A stretch of DNA of 64,000 nt from Vicia villosa (GCF_029867415.1 NC_081183.1:59904336-59968335), one strand, 5' to 3'; shown: positions 1 through 11,293, numbered from the stretch's first letter. Program-made: numbers and translations. The notes: generated by a model from the sequence alone, not told the origin.

Positions 1-67
1 TTGCATCAGCATACATATATACGCATTGACATATACATATCATCTAGTGCATTTACATACTACAAAA

Positions 68-492
68 TCCCCCTGACTCTCGAGTCGTGAGTTTCCAACC
101 CTCGTGTTGTGATTGGTTTGTTTTCTGACCCTCGAGTTGTGAGTTTCCGACCCTTGAGTCGTGAGTTTTAAACGTATCACTCCCTTTCCGACCCTCGAGT
201 CGTGAGTCTTTAACTTATCATTTTTTTTCCGACCTTCGAGTCGTGAGTCTTCAATATATCATTTTTTCCGACCCTCGAGTCGTGAGTTTTAAACATATCA
301 CTCCCTTTCCGACCCTCGAGTCATGAGTTTTCAACTTATCATTTCCGACCCTCGAGTCGTGAGTTTCTAAACATATCATTTCTTTTCCGACCCTCGAGTC
401 GTGAGCTTTAAACATATCACTACCTTTCCGACCCTCGAGTCGTGAGTTTATAACTGTCCGTTGTCCTCCCGACCCTCGCGTCGTGAATTTCC
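68..492 (+). repeat. minisatellite with CTCGAGTCGTGAG core
   Basis: About ten imperfect units of roughly 45-60 bp share the core GACCCTCGAGTCGTGAG followed by an AT-rich spacer such as AAACATATCACTCCCTTTCC. The core holds the palindrome CTCGAG. Unit length varies through the spacer while the core is conserved. Such arrays in Ogre tails can seed satellite DNA elsewhere in a genome; whether this one has done so cannot be seen here. Confidence 0.85.
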
Positions 493-640
493 TATACTTA
501 CATCATCATTACCTTACCGCTTACTATCACAACTTTTAAAACTCGGGGCAAATTTTGGGGTCTTCCGGTATTTAATAACCCTTCGATTCGAACGTACGAG
601 AACTGCGTACTCTCGCACACTTCGATCAAAGAGTAATTAA

Positions 641-651
641 ATAGGGGCAAC
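641..651 (+). other. polypurine tract next to LTR
   Basis: The short purine-rich run ATAGGGGCAAC lies directly before the LTR start TGTCATACC. It is in the position expected for the plus-strand primer of an LTR retrotransposon, which marks the following LTR as a 3' LTR of the left element. Confidence 0.55.
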
Positions 652-876
652 TGTCATACCCCAAAATTTAACCGCCCAATTTCAAATATATAAATGATTT
701 TCAAACATGGGTTTTGTAAATTGTTTTGGTTTACTCTAATATTTTGGGTCATATTTATTTGCAATTTATGTTGCCCGTTTAAAAATATAAAATAGTTTAA
801 TTTTAATTATTTGTTTTTTTATAGAAAAAAAACTTGCTTACCTTTCACATACCTGCAAAAAGCTATTTATCTTGAA

Positions 877-950
877 TGAATAGTCTAGCACAGTTGGTAA
901 GGAATCGAAACTTGCAAGTATGTGGTCTTGAGTTCAAATCTCACTTGCTT
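877..950 (+). repeat. tRNA-like A-box/B-box module (SINE-like)
   Basis: TAGCACAGTTGGTAAGG near 885 resembles a Pol III A box and GAGTTCAAATCTC near 930 a B box, at tRNA-like spacing. A full cloverleaf is not evident, so this is a tRNA-derived relic or SINE head rather than a tRNA gene. It lies about 230 bp inside the Ogre-type LTR. Confidence 0.5.
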
Positions 951-1179
951 CTATTTTCATTTTCCTTTTTCGTTACTATGCAAAGATTACAAATAAAATA
1001 ATTAGTATATTTTAATTTTTATTTATTTAAGTTATTAGATGTATTTTTAATTTTATATTAACGATTAATATGATTAGTAGCTTTTATGAATTGGAATTAT
1101 ATTAGTATTTTATTATTATTAGGCCTTTTATTAGTTGTTTTTAGTACCATTAGATATTAGTAGTTATTAGGATTATTAC

Positions 1180-1313
<134 letters not shown>

Positions 1314-2439
1314 GCAATATTATTAATACTATTATTGGGGGCATTATTATTGTTGTTACTTTTCAAATCCATTGATTTCACGTATAGAAAAAATCTGGAA
1401 AAAATATTGTATATCATAAAAACTAAAATCTTTTTCCAAAACAAGTACTTGACATATCAAACCAAATTGGAAAAATAATAAACCATTTTAATTCATTTTT
1501 TATTGGCTTTGATACACAACATAATTCTACATCAATCTGCTTTATTTCTTTCCATAGTTTGATTCCATATTGGCATAATTCTAAAAGTAAAAGCTATAAG
1601 ATGCCCATTTTTTCACGTAAAAGGGAGCCGAGGGATCCATCACAGTTTTCACGTACAACTTTCTCCACACTAACAACTAACCATTCATTACATTCATAAG
1701 CTAACATTTTTGTACACATATATTTCACACATTGTATAAACCATATTTTGATCCCAAACATTCAAACCAATTGGCAAATTTTCAAATAAAAACATACCAC
1801 TCTCTCTACAAAAGGAACTCACGTACAGTACCCCTCCCCAACCAAATTATCATCATCAAGCTTCTATTATCTCTAACAACACTCACCAAACAAAACCCAT
1901 ATAAACTACCTCCTATTTAAACATACACCATATAATCAATCAATATATTCTAAAAAGTCACATGAACCATAAACACCCACACAAATCTTCCCACCAAATC
2001 CGAAATGGCGAAATCATAACCATAAATTTTTTTTATAAAACTAAAAAAACAATGTTTCGTTTTTTCTTTTTTATTTCATGACAGGTAACAGTCGAAGAAA
2101 CTTGAAAGGATTCACCCCGTCCATCCGCCATGAACGACTTGATCAGATCGGATGCGCCTCCCGTCTCCTCCACGCCCGGAGCCGACGTCAAACACACTAC
2201 GGCAGCAACAACGAACTGAACACAACAGGATCTTCACTCTCTCTAATCGTACCATCCTACGGTTTGTTCCCTTGTTTCGAATTCATTTGCTTTTTATCGT
2301 TGTCTCTCTTGTTTCTTCATTTTTTGTTATTGTGTGTTGTTTTGTTAAGATGAGGAAGAACTCATGAGAGAGAAGATGTGAATCTGAAAAATCTCTCATT
2401 TAATTATATTGTGTTATTTTTTTATTTTTTTATTATGAA

Positions 2440-3592
2440 CTAGTAACAAACCCGTGTATACGCACGGGTTCTGTTCGGTTACGCGTATTTGAATAAATAT
2501 TTGATTATTTTATATATAAAATTATTTAGATCAATAGTAGATTTTTTCCCGTATACCATTTTTGGATTAAAAATATTTAATCATAAATATCATTTCCTCT
2601 GTATATAAAAATATTTAGATAAATAATAAATTTTTTTCCCGTATACAGACTTCATTTTTGTTTACGTATCATTTACAACAATATTTGGATCGATAGTAAA
2701 TTTCGTATATAAAAATATTTATATCAATAGTAGATTATTTTTCTGTATACCATTTTAGAATATATTTTTTTTTATCATAAATACTATTTTTCGTAAATAA
2801 TAGATTTGTTTTTCATATACAAATATTATTTTTGTTTATGTGTCATTTACAAAAAATATTTGGATCAATATCAAATTTTCATATATAAAAATATTTAGAT
2901 CAATAATAGATTTTTTGGCCTACCCTATTTTTGAATAAAAAATATTTGGATCATAAATAATATTTTTCGTATATAAAAATATTTAGATCAATAATATATT
3001 TTTTCCTGTATACAAACTTCATTTTTGTTTAGGTGTCATTTTCAAAAATATTTAGATCAATAGTAAATTTCGTATATAAAAATATTTAGATCAATAGTAG
3101 ATTTTTGCCGTATATCATTTTTGAATAAATAATATTTGAATCATAAATATCATTTTTCGTAAATAATAGTTTTTTTCGTATACAAATATTATTTTTATTT
3201 TGGTATCATTTACAAAAAGATTTGGATCAATATTAAATTTTCGTATATAAAAATATTTAAATCAATAATAGATTTTTTGAATAAATTTTTCACGTATATC
3301 ATTTTTTATTAAAAAATATTTCGATCATAAATACCATTTTTCGTATATAAAAAAATCAATAATAGATTTTTTTTGGAAGAAATGAGTGAGAAAGTGATGA
3401 AAGAGAAAAAAAATAGAGAATTGAGAGAGATTTGATAAGTTTGATAAAATATAAGAGTTGTATTATTTTAATAATAAAATTAAGAACTTTATGGTGCAAA
3501 GACCAAAAAATCATAATTTTAATATGGTGACAAAAAATTAAATAAGGGTATTTTTTACTTTTCCACAACCATTAATTTTTTTATATTATAGA
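2440..3592 (-). mobile_element. non-autonomous Helitron with internal AT-rich repeats
   Basis: Read on the minus strand it starts TCTATAATATA at 3592, preceded by A, and ends with CTAG at 2443-2440, followed by T. This fits Helitron insertion between A and T. Five bases before the CTAG is a perfect 8-bp hairpin (AACCCGTG, 2449-2456, pairing with CACGGGTT, 2463-2470, loop of 6). No Rep/helicase coding is present, so it depends on an autonomous partner. Most of the 1,153 bp is built from diverged copies of an AT-rich unit containing AAAAATATTTAGATCAATA and TTTTTTCCCGTATACCAT. Confidence 0.75.
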
Positions 3593-4144
3593 TTATTTTA
3601 AAATAATAAAAAAATCAAATCAACTTGTTTTTGTCGACCAAATTTTGATTTGAAATTGACTTTTAATTTCTATTTTAAAATTTCTATTTTTATATTGTAT
3701 ATATGCTAATATTCTCTACATTTTTTATTTTTATTTATACCTATATTAAATTCATCGAGTTCAATATCGTCAAATATATGTTTTATAGTTCCGATATCCA
3801 TGTCCATATTATCAGGTGCTTCGGTTATTGAGGAGACTTTTTCTTGTTTTCAAGTTTACTTCATAGTAGAAGTTATTAATTTTTAGACATCAATTAGAAG
3901 TGTTTTTGCTTTTAATTTAAAGTGTTTTTCTATTTTTGTTGCTAGATTCTATCTCAATCTTCCACCTTATGTTTGTTATAAAAAGATAAAGTAAAAAAAA
4001 GTTTTGTTATATTTTTTAGGATATTACTGTTAGGTATATTTTAAAATTAATGTTTTTCGGATCAAACTATGGGATAAAATCTTAAAAGATATGGTTTGTT
4101 ATAATGAGCTGAAATCTTATTAAATATATTATTTAGTTTTTGCC

Positions 4145-4150
4145 TATAAA
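4145..4150 (+). promoter_or_regulatory. candidate TATA box for the RING-H2 gene
   Basis: TATAAA within CCTATAAAAGCAC lies 79 bp upstream of the first in-frame ATG at 4224, a normal plant promoter geometry. It is followed by a plausible short leader without another ATG. Confidence 0.45.
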
Positions 4151-4223
4151 AGCACTATATACTCAAAGTCACAAATTTTCTAACTCGCCCTCATATTTTT
4201 CATCTAGACTTGATCAATCATTC

Positions 4224-4904
4224 ATGGATTCTTCTTTAAATTTACGTTTAACTCCTCTTGTTGAACCGATTCAATCCATCTCATAAAACATTCATTCTTT
4301 GAATGATTATGTCTCCATTCATCTTCGTTACACCAAATTAACAATTTCTTCTACACTCAATGATCCAAAAAATCTTATCTTTAACTATAGAATACTCAAA
4401 GACGACTACTTTTTGATTCCTTCGGAGATCTTATGCAACTATAACACCGACACAATCATGAATGCTAACACCACTCGCACCTTGTATGAAATCTTCAATG
4501 GTGCGCCTGCAGGCATGATAGACACAACTCTACATTCCATGAGAAAGTGTGCTAGAATAGCTGCTCTTAAGAGCAATGGACGTAAATTATTAGAGATGAA
4601 TGTGTTGATTCGAAATGTTACGTTACACACGATAGAAGAAGATGAATTTGATCAATATCATGATAATTTAAATGGTCAAAAAATTGTGGGCTTGTCACCA
4701 AAATTGGATGTTGATACTACTTTAGATTTTATGGATCAATGTTCAATTTGTTTGGAGGAGTTTTGCAATGGATCTCCGACAGAGCTCTTCTATACAAAAT
4801 GCTCGCATATTTTTCATAAGGAATGTATTGTCAAATGGATTTTTCGATGTTCAAGACTTTCTCATTTTTATTCTTGTCCGATGTGTCGATGTGAGATAAT
4901 ATGA
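4224..4904 (+). pseudogene. RING-H2 finger protein gene with one premature stop
   Basis: The frame from ATG 4224 reads 20 codons, meets TAA at 4284-4286, then stays open to TGA at 4902. Without that stop it would encode about 226 residues in one exon. The last 55 residues form a RING-H2 domain: CSIC, then a CSHIFHKEC block, then CPMC, with the C3H2C3 metal ligands in order. Such proteins are normally E3 ubiquitin ligases. The N-terminal 170 residues match no domain I recognise. Translation could restart at the in-frame ATG at 4458 and still include the RING. A TATA box lies upstream. The stop may be a recent nonsense change (a CAA codon would be one transition away). It sits between Ogre-type LTR ends, so it may be a captured gene or a host gene flanked by LTR fragments. 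Confidence 0.65.
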
Positions 4905-5990
4905 ATAGAGAAAGAAAACATGTATGTACTACTTTTTATTGCACAATACAGTTGATTAATGGTCTTAAGATAGGTATTTGATATAAAATATTGTATTTGT
5001 ATTTGGGTTTTTTTGGTTACCTGACTGGAGAAATTACTTAGAATAATGTGGCATCAATTAAGTTAAAAAAAACTCATTTTTTTTATAAGTTATTATTTGA
5101 TAAAAATTTATTTATATAATAATATATAAAAAATAAAAGTTGAAAAAATATTTAGAATGTTACAAAAATATTAATAACAATAAATATGTTAAATCTATAA
5201 TATCATAACATAAATAAAAAGTTATTTATATAATAATATATAAAAAATAAAAGTTAGAAAAATTATTTAGAATGTTATAAAAATTATAATTATTTTATAT
5301 TTATTATTTAATTGTAATAAATATGTGTCTCATGTATTTGTTGATATTTTTTGAAAAACTATAATTAAATAAAAACATGGTAGGTTAAATATCAATTAAT
5401 GAGCAACATGTAGCAGGTATATGTGTTGGAAGTAGGGAAAAATTATAAACAATTTAAAAAAAAAAAACAAAAGAGTTTGAAAAGACAAACAAATGAAGTA
5501 GTAAAAGCAATGCATGTATCATCATGAAATGAAACGTGATGATAAAAAATGAAAGAAAGCAAGACAAATATTGGCTGATAGAAGAAGATGTCCACGTGGC
5601 AGCATATAAAAGCAGTGGGGTATTTTGGTATTTTTCAGAACAGTTTCTTTTCTTATATTGTAGATAATTATGTGCCACATGTCGCTTGGTAACTGGACCC
5701 AATATAATGTTGAAAAAAGTCAAAAAGTGAGGAACACCTTCCTGTAACGTGTGTGAGAGAGTATGTAACTCTATTCTTCATTTTGGTTATGTTATGATCT
5801 AATATTGATTCAAATTCTAATATTTTTATTTTATTTTATTAAAAAAATAAGTTTCAACACTATACATTTAACCAATAAAAATAATAATAATAATTTCTAC
5901 AAATTTAGTTACTTTCAATTTTAATTTGAAACATTGTTAACTTGTGTAAATGAATCAAGTACTTTTTTTAAATTAAATAAATTTAACATT
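4905..5990. other. AT-rich non-coding stretch downstream of the RING-H2 gene
   Basis: No credible coding region. It includes the tandem duplication at 5108-5285. Around 5590-5612 it has a G-box/ABRE-like CACGTGGC followed by ATATAAAAGC, which looks promoter-like but leads into no recognisable gene. The transition into LTR-like sequence near 6000 is gradual and I cannot place a boundary. Confidence 0.5.
5108..5285. repeat. AT-rich tandem duplication
   Basis: Two copies, about 114 bp apart, of a segment containing ATAATATATAAAAAATAAAA followed by AGTT and a shared TATTTAGAATGTTA-like run. Copies differ at a few positions. Confidence 0.7.
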
Positions 5991-6905
5991 TTTACAAATA
6001 ATAGAATGAGTAGATTTCATATCCGTCATATCCTCGAATAATTGATAGGTCGACTCTTGATGTCGCACAAATCAATTACTCAAAATACGGATTAAAAACG
6101 GGTGAATATAAATTTCTTCGTTTGAATGATCAAAGACTTAGCGCACGCTATGTCAAAACGATCATTCTCTTCCGTGGATTAAATTAATTTCAACTATTTC
6201 ATGAATAAAACGACGGATGAATGCTAATGTCACAACGTCTTCGAATCGTTCGACTTTCTATGTTGCACCGATCAAATATTCAACAAACACAATTAATTCT
6301 CAAGATATAATTATCCTAATCCAATTAAAATTCAAAATACAATTATTCTAATTCAACTAAAACATTATTTAATTATCTAAACCTATAAAAAATACAAAAA
6401 TAGGGATTGTACACAAAAATCATTTTTTTAACTACGAACTATGGTAACTGCGAAACTACGAATGCTTGCTAAAACACAATTCAACATACAAAAATAATGG
6501 TGTACAATCCCATAAAAAACACCAACAAACCCCTACGAACTACGTTGGCTCTGATCCTCCATTAAGGAGGTACGTAGGCATTCGGGCAACCGAAACGAGT
6601 CCCCTTCCCCTAAAATTAAGTAGGTTTGAGATTTTATTCTCTACCCTACTTTGCACTTTTAACCATAACCTTTTTATAAACCTTACCATGATACTCTTAT
6701 AAATCTTAGAGACATTTAGAAAACCTTAAGGAAGGGTTAAGGGTGCCTAACACCTTCCCTTGACCCTAATTTCTCAACTTACCTAGAAACTCTTAATTAG
6801 GTTTTTATCCCATGTTTACCCTTATCTTAGGATAAAATAAAAACATAGGTGGCGACTCTGTATTTTAGGTTAATATACTTAAAATTTAAAGCCGGTCGTA
6901 ACAGC

Positions 6906-6923
6906 TGGCGACTCTGCTGGAGA
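6906..6923 (+). other. primer-binding site of an Ogre-type element
   Basis: TGGCGACTCTGCTGGAGA starts two bases after the LTR end AACA at 6903. It has the form of an Ogre primer-binding site; tRNA-Arg is the primer reported for Ogre, which I have not verified base by base. It marks the preceding LTR as the 5' LTR of the sequence to its right. Confidence 0.65.
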
Positions 6924-8100
6924 CCCTTAGGACAGACAAGCACTTAAGGTTTAGGGCATGTCTCTTTTTGTTTTTAATGGTCTATGGGGTTATTTATTTT
7001 TTGATTTTTTTTTATTTGGCAAAAATAAATATTTTTATTATATTTTGTTATATAATTGCCTGCTTATGTTTATATTTATTCTTATTTAATATTGGGGAAT
7101 TATCATATATGTGTTTGTTAAACCTTAAGTGTGGGAAGTGTCACTAAGTAAGAGGAGACTTGCATCGCCTACGAGCTTTAGTGACAATTCCACTCAGAGT
7201 GGGTTGAATTCCGAGAAATATCTTAGACGAGGCTAGACCTTGTCGAGGGTAGGATGCGGAATTTGGCTGATCTCTCTGGGAACCTACCCCTAAAATTCAA
7301 ACCTCATGGACAAAAGAGTCTTTCTAAAATCCAAAGAAATAAAAAGTTTCGGAGGATACGAAAGGGCCCCATGAGACCCTTAGAATCAAATCACCTTTGG
7401 GAAGGTTAGAAAATCCGTAGGAAGAACTTATGAACCTACGTACTAAGGACAACTTTTATCATAAGAAGTTTCCCCGCGAGGGACATTACCTTGAAAATCT
7501 AAGTCTATGTAAGGTTACCTCCTATGATTATCATCCCTTAGAATCTTAAGGTTATACTTTGTTTAACCTGGATCCCTAGCCTGTAGGGATGCCCTTTTAA
7601 TATTGACATTGTCTATAAGACCTCTAATATTTCGGTTTAATGCGCAACATGTATCCTCATGATGGCCACGTGATGAGGAGACTCTTGATGGATCCCCGAA
7701 TGCTCGCACACCGTACATCCTCAATCAATATTCAATCCTAGTCATCCGTTATTAAACTTTGAATCTATGCCCTCGAATATCTATTCTGAGTGCCATTATA
7801 TTTGAAGCAAACGGCTCATGAGATCTGGTGACTGTCTTTAACGGTCGCCACATATTCTTTCCACGCATTCCCTAGCTTGTAGGGATTTCCTTTGCTTGTT
7901 ACAATCCCTAGCATGTAGGGATTTCCTTTGCTTGTTGCAATCCCTAGCTTGTAGGGATTCCTTTTGGAAGATCTTGTTCTTCCCACAAAGGACGTCTTCG
8001 TTAATGCACGTCACATGGCCTCCAGATGGCCATGAGATCTGGTGAAAACCGGAAAAACCGGGAAAATCGAAAAACCGACGGTTTAATTGCTTTTTTTTTT
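6924..8100 (+). mobile_element. 5' leader of an Ogre-type element, truncated
   Basis: Directly after the primer-binding site comes about 1.2 kb of non-coding, moderately GC-richer sequence, typical of the long untranslated leader of Ogre elements. It includes a 36-bp tandem repeat (7866-7965). No gag frame is reached; the similarity in style fades near 8080-8280, where T-rich sequence and a tRNA-like relic begin. The rest of the element is missing. Confidence 0.5.
7866..7965 (+). repeat. 36-bp tandem repeat with ATCCCTA/TAGGGAT palindrome
   Basis: Three units of about 36 bp, each with AATCCCTAGC, a short loop and TAGGGATT, then TCCTTTGCTTGTT. A related single unit (CCTAGCCTGTAGGGATG) lies earlier, near 7577. 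The inverted pair in each unit could form a small hairpin in RNA. Confidence 0.75.
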
Positions 8101-8403
8101 AAAACATTTTTTTAAACATTTTTTTTAAAATTTTTTTTTTTAACATTTCTTTTGAACTTTTTTTTAATATATTTAGTAGTGTATTACTTAAATAGTATTC
8201 TCACATAGTTTTTTTTTGTTAGTGACAAATTAAAAACTTTATTGTCTATTTGTTTATTAAATTTTCTTTTTAGGAGGATCCTATTTTGAATTATTCGACC
8301 GAGTTATCCAGTTTAATCCGATTTGGTTAATTTTGAAAAGAAGGATAAATTATTGATGAACGGTTGTGATGAGGACATATCAATTTATATTTTTTTTTTA
8401 GAA

Positions 8404-8482
8404 ACATACGAGGGATCGAACCATAGTCCTCCCTGCCAAATTCAGATCCAATTACCATTAAACTAACTAAGGATTTAGTATA
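8404..8482 (-). repeat. tRNA-like A-box/B-box module (SINE-like)
   Basis: On the minus strand TTAGTTTAATGGTAATTGG resembles an A box and GGTTCGATCCC matches the B-box consensus. It is a tRNA-derived relic. A similar module with GGTCCGATCCCC sits in the Athila-like element at 47,693-47,766. A following T-rich tract may be the decayed tail. Confidence 0.5.
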
Positions 8483-8720
8483 TATTAACAACTCCCAAAA
8501 GATAAATAATAAATGTGTGTGGCATTGGCTCTTATTATACATTTATTAATAGCGATCCATCCTGATATAAGCCGCTACATATGCTCACTTATATAACAAC
8601 ACTATTATTACGATTATATTTACATATTATCTTGTGATTATTTTCACTTATCTAATACTCTAAACAAGACCAGACAATAGTGTAGAAATAGAATAGCAGC
8701 AGGCACAGGAGAGTGTTGGA

Positions 8721-9899
8721 TCATTGCAAAGTAAGTCCGGAGGAGAAGCTTATTCCAGCCATGTTCCAGCCTTTCATTTTGCAATCAGGTAGCGGCATCC
8801 AGTTCCAACGTTTCCATTTGGTATCAAAAGAAAGCCACAATATGTCCCAAAAACCATCACAATTAGACACTAAAGCTACCCTTATAATTCCATTTTTCTC
8901 CTCTAAACAACCCATCATTACTCCATAAGGCTTCTCAATCACTCCCATCACTTCCCCAGGTACCGCTGAAACGAACTCCCATTTCCTTCCATCCAAACTC
9001 ACTCCCCACAATTCCACACCTTTCAACACCCTCACTTTTCTATTCCCATTTTCCCCTTCTGATTTCACTATCATCATGTATCCATCGCCGTAGACATGTA
9101 ACCTATCAATTACGTTCCCCCAGTTAAATCCAACGGTTAATCCTTCCGCGTCATTGAATCGTGGCCGTAGAACGACAGGCGTGTCACAATCGGGGGTTGA
9201 AGCAACCAAAACGCTCTCTCTGGGTCCATGAACCACACTAAGAAACACGTGCACCCCGCCACGTGGCAAAACCTCATCGTTCCCTTTTTCTTGAACCTCC
9301 GTTGACTTCCAGGTGTCACTCACCGAGTCGTACACAAACAAAACAGGTCGGTTCCCGACAAACTCCGCAAACATGAACCGAAAATGACCCGACCCGGAAG
9401 AATCGGTTACAAGCTTCATCCCGGATCTCCTCCACGAGGAAGTGCCACGTGGACCCAACGGAGAAGGAGGGATCTTCTTAACGGTGACGGAGACTAAATT
9501 AACGGCGACAACCTCGCGAACGTTGTTGGAAGCAAAGAGAAAAACGTTAGCGGAAGCAGCAAGAAAGTAAAGATCCTCACCGTGAAAGTCTACAGGTTTG
9601 AGAAGTTCTGCTATGGGGATCCGGAACCAACGATCGGAGCTCCGATCGGTGAAAGCGTGAAGCACAGCATCGCGGAGCCAGCGTTTCTTGTAGACAAAGA
9701 GCCATGTGGTGGAGTTTGAAAGTGAGTTGCACTGACGAACGAAACTGTGATCAGAGATTAAGGTTGAGAAGGATTTGTTGAGGAGTTTCAAGCGAACGAT
9801 CTCGGGTAAAACGAGTGAAAGGAAGATGTTCTGGATCAGTTCTTGTGGGAGGAGACAAAGTCCAATAGCGTTAGGGGTCGTGTTTCTGTGATCATCCAT
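8721..9899 (-). CDS. F-box protein with C-terminal beta-propeller-like region
   Basis: An intact single-exon frame of 392 codons starts at ATG 9899. Residues about 14-55 (LLPQELIQNIFLSLVLPEIV, then RLKLLNKSFSTLI) fit an F-box, the segment that docks substrate receptors to SKP1 in SCF ubiquitin ligases. The remaining 330 residues contain repeated aromatic beta-strand blocks (LFVYDSVSDTWKS, VSLDGRKWEFV, LSFDTKWKRWNWMPLP) like the kelch/F-box-associated repeats of plant F-box proteins; the substrate cannot be inferred. The GC content is clearly higher than its surroundings, as expected for an expressed plant gene. An AATAAA-type signal lies downstream on the minus strand near 8541-8547. No TATA box is obvious upstream. 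This is the one intact host-type gene here. Confidence 0.9.
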   Translation of the reverse strand: MDDHRNTTPNAIGLCLLPQELIQNIFLSLVLPEIVRLKLLNKSFSTLISDHSFVRQCNSLSNSTTWLFVYKKRWLRDAVLHAFTDRSSDRWFRIPIAELLKPVDFHGEDLYFLAASANVFLFASNNVREVVAVNLVSVTVKKIPPSPLGPRGTSSWRRSGMKLVTDSSGSGHFRFMFAEFVGNRPVLFVYDSVSDTWKSTEVQEKGNDEVLPRGGVHVFLSVVHGPRESVLVASTPDCDTPVVLRPRFNDAEGLTVGFNWGNVIDRLHVYGDGYMMIVKSEGENGNRKVRVLKGVELWGVSLDGRKWEFVSAVPGEVMGVIEKPYGVMMGCLEEKNGIIRVALVSNCDGFWDILWLSFDTKWKRWNWMPLPDCKMKGWNMAGISFSSGLTLQ

Positions 9900-10974
9900 G
9901 TGAAAAAAGTGTTAGTTTAGTTGTTAGTGAAGTATGTGTGGTTTGTGTGTTGGTATCTTTAGGATTTCAGGTAGGAGTAAGTAGTAGTACTAGTGGGTGT
10001 TTTTTTTTTTTTTTAAATCTAAAAATCCGGGTACATTCTTTGCGTAATTAATTATAAAGGTTAATTTCTCGAGATCATAATTAATTGTAAAGCTCTCTAA
10101 TGAGAATTTAAGACTGCGGTATATTCAGAGTTGATAAAGTATTATTGAATTTTAATGGATGTATTTGTGATAAATAAGTTGGTAAAATTAGTTTATTTAT
10201 ATGAAAAAGTCATTTTCCGAGTTGTGGTTGGCTTTTGACATATAAGTTTTATTGATTTTTTTATTGATTTGAAAATGATGTTTTGAATTGATTTATTAGG
10301 GAAGACCTTATTGGTGGTTAGAGAGGACGAATGACCCACAAGGATTCGAAAACAACAGACAAGATCGTCGTCACGGGGCGGTGTTATTAGTGGCCATTGG
10401 ATTTAATTAAAAGGCTGAAATCTATGTTTAGTTAAAAGTTGAATATGGCTCATGAATGTGTTCATGTGGGCGTGCTTCAAATTCTTTGAAAGGCTAATCA
10501 TCAACTTTTGATCTTACAACCATGAATCATCATCAACTTTTATTACTTATTACTTGAGCTTAAATTAGTATCTTAGAACAACTTATACAGAAAAAAGTCA
10601 TTTATACAAGTTATTGTGTAAACTTTATCAATATCTTTTTATGGAATAAAGTTATTTAGCTGAAAACAACTTATATAGAAAAGTTTGAATGTGGCGTGGC
10701 GTTTTCCATACCATTAAAAGGTTTCAAGAAACTAAAGCTTGCAATAGTGGGTCGGATTTGGCTGAGTCATAACACACTGCTCACGATGTTTAAAAAAAAA
10801 ATACGCTGCTCACGAGTCATGCTGCCCCGTCGACAAAATAGATTGAACGTTGAATCATACAAAATGGATTGAATGCTGAAACATGACATGTCAAAGATCA
10901 ATCTTTCTAAAATAAACTAGTAAAATATTCATGCTTCTGCATAGGTAAATTTATTTTGGTATTGTAAAAATAAT
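9900..10974. other. intergenic DNA upstream of the F-box gene
   Basis: No coding region, RNA gene or element terminus is visible. It should hold the F-box promoter. A short imperfect duplication (ACTGCTCACGA and CGCTGCTCACGAG, 10,775-10,820) and small A/T runs are the only structure I can see. Confidence 0.5.
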
Positions 10975-11293
10975 TGTTGAATGATTGAAAATTTCATGAA
11001 AATTCTATGTTTAAAGCTTAAAAAAAGAAAAAAGAAGAAGATGTGCCATTTATATTTGTGCAACTTGATTAGCATAATGAGGTTACAATGTTTATATATT
11101 CAGTAGGAGACTGCGGCTATTGTATGCATGCAAGCTCATTGGATAAATCACAACAGAAATTTGAAATTATGTTATGACAGTTATTATGGAGCAAGCTATC
11201 TCATTTCCATCATATAGATCATGTGACTTTCATATCCTTTGATTTTCTTAGGCTTGAATCATCTTGCATATTGTCATTTAACACCCTCCAACA
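10975..11293 (-). mobile_element. Ty1/copia 3' LTR (minus-strand element)
   Basis: On the minus strand it starts TGTTGGAGGGTGTTA at 11,293 and ends ATTCAACA at 10,975, giving a 319-bp LTR with TG...CA ends. It follows the end of a copia RNase H frame, as in a typical copia element. The partner 5' LTR was not found to the right of 55,441, so the element is truncated there or decayed. Confidence 0.7.

Larger units (their letters stand above)
1..651 (+). mobile_element. 3' untranslated tail of an Ogre-type (Ty3/gypsy, Tat lineage) retrotransposon
   Basis: This stretch has no coding capacity. It consists of a minisatellite (68-492), about 150 bp of unique sequence, and a purine-rich run that abuts an LTR start at 652. 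Tandem repeats between pol and the 3' LTR are a known trait of legume Ogre elements, which is why I read it as the end of a plus-strand element whose body lies left of the window. The lineage call rests on LTR style and context, since no protein domain is in view. Confidence 0.6.

Noticed and set aside
68..492. CRISPR-like array of repeats and spacers
   Set aside because: The spacers are AT-rich variants of one another, the repeats are imperfect, no cas gene exists, and the sequence is plant nuclear DNA.
877..950. Functional tRNA gene (also considered at 26,325 and 47,693)
   Set aside because: A and B boxes are present but acceptor and anticodon stems do not pair convincingly.
5588..5615. 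G-box plus TATA as promoter of an unknown gene
   Set aside because: No frame, splice pattern or RNA gene follows for more than 1 kb, so it cannot be supported beyond a motif match.
10975..11293. Independent small MITE rather than a copia LTR
   Set aside because: The TG...CA ends and its position right after the copia RNase H end explain it better as an LTR.
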